Below the pieces are notes generated by a model. The model ran no database searches. It was not told the DNA's origin and worked only from the letters and a program-made list of their open reading frames with translations. Below are positions 5,957-8,052 of a stretch of 8,052 nucleotides of DNA, piece after piece. This DNA is from an uncultured Eubacteriales bacterium (GTDB taxonomy: Bacteria; Bacillota; Clostridia; UMGS1810). Each line of letters opens with the position of its first letter. Within the stretch, counting starts at the first letter, position 1. A program made the position numbers and the translations under genes. The stretch spans positions 1 through 8,052 of the forward strand of contig USKN01000083.1 in the NCBI GenBank assembly GCA_900555295.1, read 5' to 3'.

Positions 5957-6472
5957 ATGTTACCGTACAACAAAAAATCGCCGTCGGCAAAAGCCGCCTA
6001 CGGCGGAATATATACCGCGCTTACGGTATTGTTTCTTTATATGTCGGCGGCACTTAATTTATTTGACGTTGCTTTTTATATTTTGGCATCGGTTATGATA
6101 GGAATATGCATACGCGAGGCGGGAGTTAAGCTTTCGGCGGTTGTGTATGCCGCGTCGTCGGCACTGTCTTTTGCCGTAATACCAAATGTTTTTGCCGCAT
6201 TGGCTTTTTGCCTGTTTTTTGGTATTATGCCGTTTGTTTATTATATATACGATACCAAAATACATTTTGCGTTTAAAAAGCTTGTAATTATTGCTTTTGA
6301 TGTATTTTACGGTGCGGCGGCATACATTGCAATACTTAAATTTAACAAGTCGTATTTTGCCGATATTAAATTTCCGTATTTTGTTTTAACCGCGTTTTTT
6401 ATTGTTTATCATCCGGCATATGTACGTATAACGGATTGCATTTACCGTATTTTTAAGCGCGGCGTTAAATAA
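5957..6472 (+). CDS. Six-helix integral membrane protein, resembling ECF S components
   Basis: With the ATG at 5957 this encodes 171 residues. Likely transmembrane helices are at about 14-32, 37-52, 58-76, 78-97, 107-127 and 139-155, and the C-terminus is basic (KRGVK). The pattern GGIYTALTVLFLY near the start and FFGIMPFVYYIYD (87-99) recalls small clostridial membrane proteins that look like substrate-binding (S) subunits of ECF vitamin transporters. That resemblance is from memory and weak, and no substrate can be named. An in-frame ATG at 5924 would overlap the J-protein gene by 28 nt. The 5957 start is preferred because it follows the J-protein stop by 5 nt, has GGAGGG 11 nt upstream, and gives the charged N-terminus typical of membrane proteins. 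No terminator hairpin follows, so readthrough into tyrS is possible. Confidence 0.75.
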   Translation: MLPYNKKSPSAKAAYGGIYTALTVLFLYMSAALNLFDVAFYILASVMIGICIREAGVKLSAVVYAASSALSFAVIPNVFAALAFCLFFGIMPFVYYIYDTKIHFAFKKLVIIAFDVFYGAAAYIAILKFNKSYFADIKFPYFVLTAFFIVYHPAYVRITDCIYRIFKRGVK

Positions 6473-6487
6473 AAAGTGTTAAATCGG

Positions 6488-6516
6488 TTGACAATTAAGT
6501 AAAAAAGTAGTAAAAT
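6488..6516 (+). promoter_or_regulatory. Promoter of tyrS
   Basis: TTGACA (6488-6493) and TAAAAT (6511-6516) are separated by 17 bp. Transcription should start near 6523, giving a leader of about 50 nt. The promoter begins 16 nt after the stop codon of the membrane protein gene. Confidence 0.85.
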
Positions 6517-6536
6517 TTTACATAGGATTTTATATA

Positions 6537-6558
6537 ATACAAATCGCAAAATTTGTAT
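6537..6558 (+). promoter_or_regulatory. Small hairpin next to the tyrS ribosome site
   Basis: ATACAAAT (6537-6544) pairs perfectly with ATTTGTAT (6551-6558) around a 6-nt loop. The stem abuts GGGGAGG (6559-6565), the strong ribosome site 7 nt before the tyrS ATG. It leaves that site exposed, so it may stabilise the 5' end or keep the site open. No U-run follows, so it is not a terminator. Confidence 0.4.
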
Positions 6559-6572
6559 GGGGAGGATAACAA

Positions 6573-7799
6573 ATGAGCGTATACGATACACTGAAAGAAA
6601 GAGGGCTTATAGCTCAGGTAACACACGAAGAAGAAATAAGAAATTTACTCGATAACGAAAAAGTAACTTTTTATATAGGTTTTGATCCAACGGCAGACAG
6701 TTTGCACGTAGGACACTTTTTGCAAATGATAGTTATGAAGCATATGCAGGACGCAGGCCACAGACCTATTGCGCTTATAGGCGGCGGCACGGGGCATATA
6801 GGCGACCCGTCGGGCAGAACCGATATGCGCCAAATGATGACTAAAGAAACAATAGACCACAACTGTGAGTGCTTTAAAGAACAGCTGTCACGCGTTATAG
6901 ACTTTTCGGACGGCAAAGCGCTTATGGTAAACAATGCCGATTGGCTTTTGGATTTAAACTATGTTGATTTTATAAGAGATATCGGCTCGTGCTTTTCGGT
7001 AAATGCAATGCTTACCGCGGAGTGCTTTAAACAGCGTCTTGAAAAAGGACTTTCGTTTTTGGAATTTAACTATATGCTTATGCAGGCATACGATTTTCTT
7101 GAGCTTAACCGCAGATACGGCTGTAAAATAGAACTCGGCGGCGACGACCAATGGTCAAATATTCTTGCCGGAATAAGACTTTGCAGACGTAAAGACCAAA
7201 AAGACGTTTACGGTATGACATTTACACTCCTTACAAACAGTGAGGGCAAAAAAATGGGTAAAACCGCAAACGGCGCATTGTGGCTTGACAGAAATAAAAC
7301 CACTCCTTATGATTTTTACCAATATTGGGTTAATGTTGACGATGCCGATGTAATTAAATGCCTTAAACTTTTAACGTTTATGCCGCTTGACGAAATAGAC
7401 GAGTACGCAAAATTAAAAGACTCGCAGATTAACGAGGCTAAAAAACGTCTTGCGTATGAGGTTACAAAGCTTGTACACGGCGAAGAAGAAGCACAAAAAG
7501 CACAAAGTGCGGCGGCGGCACTTTTTGGCGGCGGCGGAAATACCGAAAATATGCCGTCAACCGAAGTGGACGATGATGAAATAAAAGACGGAATTAATAT
7601 ATTGGAACTTATGCTTAAAGCACAGCTTATCCCCTCAAAATCAGACGGCAGACGTCTTGTACAGCAGGGCGGTGTAAGCATAAACGGCGATAAAATTACC
7701 GACTTTAATTATAGTGTTACCAAAGATAATTTTGACGATAACGGCGAAATTATAATTAAAAAGGGTAAAAAAACATTCCACAAGATTGTTTTAAAATAA
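6573..7799 (+). CDS. tyrS: Tyrosine--tRNA ligase
   Basis: Class I aminoacyl-tRNA synthetase that charges tRNA-Tyr. The 408 residues match a complete bacterial enzyme. The Rossmann catalytic domain shows FYIGFDPTADSLHVGH (33-48), with the HIGH-type signature HVGH at 45-48. It also has the tyrosine pocket around Y34 and D38, the segment QAYDF (171-175), GGDDQW (189-194), and the KMSKS-type loop KMGKT (227-231). A C-terminal S4 RNA-binding domain covers about 345-405. The ATG start is fixed by GGGGAGG 7 nt upstream. The gene has its own promoter and a strong terminator, so it is probably a single-gene unit with some readthrough from upstream. The leader of about 50 nt is too short for the T-box often seen before tyrS in Bacillota. 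Confidence 0.97.
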   Translation: MSVYDTLKERGLIAQVTHEEEIRNLLDNEKVTFYIGFDPTADSLHVGHFLQMIVMKHMQDAGHRPIALIGGGTGHIGDPSGRTDMRQMMTKETIDHNCECFKEQLSRVIDFSDGKALMVNNADWLLDLNYVDFIRDIGSCFSVNAMLTAECFKQRLEKGLSFLEFNYMLMQAYDFLELNRRYGCKIELGGDDQWSNILAGIRLCRRKDQKDVYGMTFTLLTNSEGKKMGKTANGALWLDRNKTTPYDFYQYWVNVDDADVIKCLKLLTFMPLDEIDEYAKLKDSQINEAKKRLAYEVTKLVHGEEEAQKAQSAAAALFGGGGNTENMPSTEVDDDEIKDGINILELMLKAQLIPSKSDGRRLVQQGGVSINGDKITDFNYSVTKDNFDDNGEIIIKKGKKTFHKIVLK

Positions 7800-7832
7800 A
7801 TTTTAAATTAAACAAAAAAGTACAAAGGTGCG

Positions 7833-7868
7833 CGGGGACGAGCAGAACGGTGTTTGTTCCCGTTTTTT
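7833..7868 (+). terminator. Intrinsic terminator of tyrS
   Basis: A 12-bp stem (7833-7844 with 7851-7862, including three G-U pairs) closes a 6-nt loop and is followed by six T residues (7863-7868). It begins 33 nt after the tyrS stop codon. Confidence 0.9.
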
Positions 7869-7875
7869 AAAATTT

Positions 7876-7916
7876 AAAAAGATAACCTGCACTTTAATGA
7901 TTTTTGTGCAGGTTAT
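7876..7916 (-). terminator. Intrinsic terminator for the minus-strand gene at the right edge
   Basis: A perfect 11-bp inverted repeat (ATAACCTGCAC 7882-7892, GTGCAGGTTAT 7906-7916) has a 13-nt loop. On the minus strand the stem is followed within one base by five T residues (7876-7880). On the plus strand only ATCTATTTGG follows. It lies 36 nt past the stop of the edge gene and faces the tyrS terminator, the usual arrangement for convergent genes. Confidence 0.7.
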
Positions 7917-7952
7917 ATCTATTTGGAGTTTGCTTAAAAAGTATTATATTCT

Positions 7953-8052
7953 TTATGTTTTGCGCGTTTTTTTATATGCGCTTAGGCAAGAGGGAGTTGA
8001 ACACGCATTGCCCGCCATCGGATGTTTTTCACAATCTTTCAGCTTGTCGGTT
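7953..8052 (-). CDS. C-terminal fragment of an unidentified protein
   Basis: A minus-strand frame is open from the window edge (first full codon ends at 8051) to a TAA at 7953-7955, giving 32 residues. The fragment contains three cysteines (in KDCEKHP, NACST and PSCLS) and a basic end (AYKKTRKT). The family is not recognised. Support for a real gene is the open frame plus the minus-oriented terminator 36 nt downstream. A plus-strand frame over the same bases is also open but has no ribosome site. The rest of the gene lies outside the window. Confidence 0.5.
   Translation of the reverse strand, partial: TDKLKDCEKHPMAGNACSTPSCLSAYKKTRKT

Noticed and set aside
7980..8012. Possible tRNA on the minus strand (TTCAACT looks like a T-loop)
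   Set aside because: The flanking bases do not form a T-stem, and no acceptor stem or anticodon arm can be built.
7955..8052. Plus-strand ORF starting at ATG 7955 and open to the right edge
   Set aside because: It has no ribosome site and no convincing promoter. The opposite strand has a stop followed by a matching terminator, which explains the region better.

Overview
The window looks like chromosomal housekeeping DNA from an AT-rich member of the Clostridia (Bacillota). The signs are strong Shine-Dalgarno sites, textbook sigma-A promoters with 17-bp spacers, a DUF5662 gene behind thrS, and a DUF5685 gene followed directly by a J-domain gene. No mobile element, CRISPR array, rRNA or tRNA is visible. 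Family names were assigned by recognising the translated sequences, not by database search.

Left part, minus strand (1-4341). thrS (threonyl-tRNA synthetase, GTG start) has its own consensus promoter and overlaps a DUF5662 gene by 8 nt. The overlap and a strong ribosome site inside the thrS end suggest translational coupling. No terminator hairpin follows DUF5662. Instead a perfect TTGACA/17/TATAAT promoter starts a leader of about 220 nt in front of a stand-alone trpB of the TrpB2 type. A long hairpin at the left edge ends that transcript.

The trpB leader is the most interesting part of the window. Its RNA begins with 11-12 NAG triplets at an almost exact 5-nt period, the arrangement bound by the tryptophan-activated TRAP protein (MtrB) in Bacillus. 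A rho-independent terminator lies downstream, and the last triplets can pair with its 5' arm. This reads as a TRAP-type transcription attenuator. No T-box motif and no tandem Trp codons are present.

Right part, plus strand (4411-7868). A divergent promoter drives a tight three-gene cluster: a DUF5685 protein, a J-domain protein with a TPR-like middle and a cysteine-rich tail, and a six-helix membrane protein. The DUF5685 protein carries two Asp-rich motifs that resemble those of squalene/phytoene synthases. tyrS follows with its own promoter, a short leader without a T-box, and a strong terminator. At the far right edge the last 32 codons of an unidentified minus-strand gene are visible, with its own terminator facing the tyrS terminator.

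The two tRNA synthetases and trpB share a theme of amino-acid supply and tRNA charging, but they lie in separate transcription units. Only trpB shows a visible amino-acid-sensing leader.
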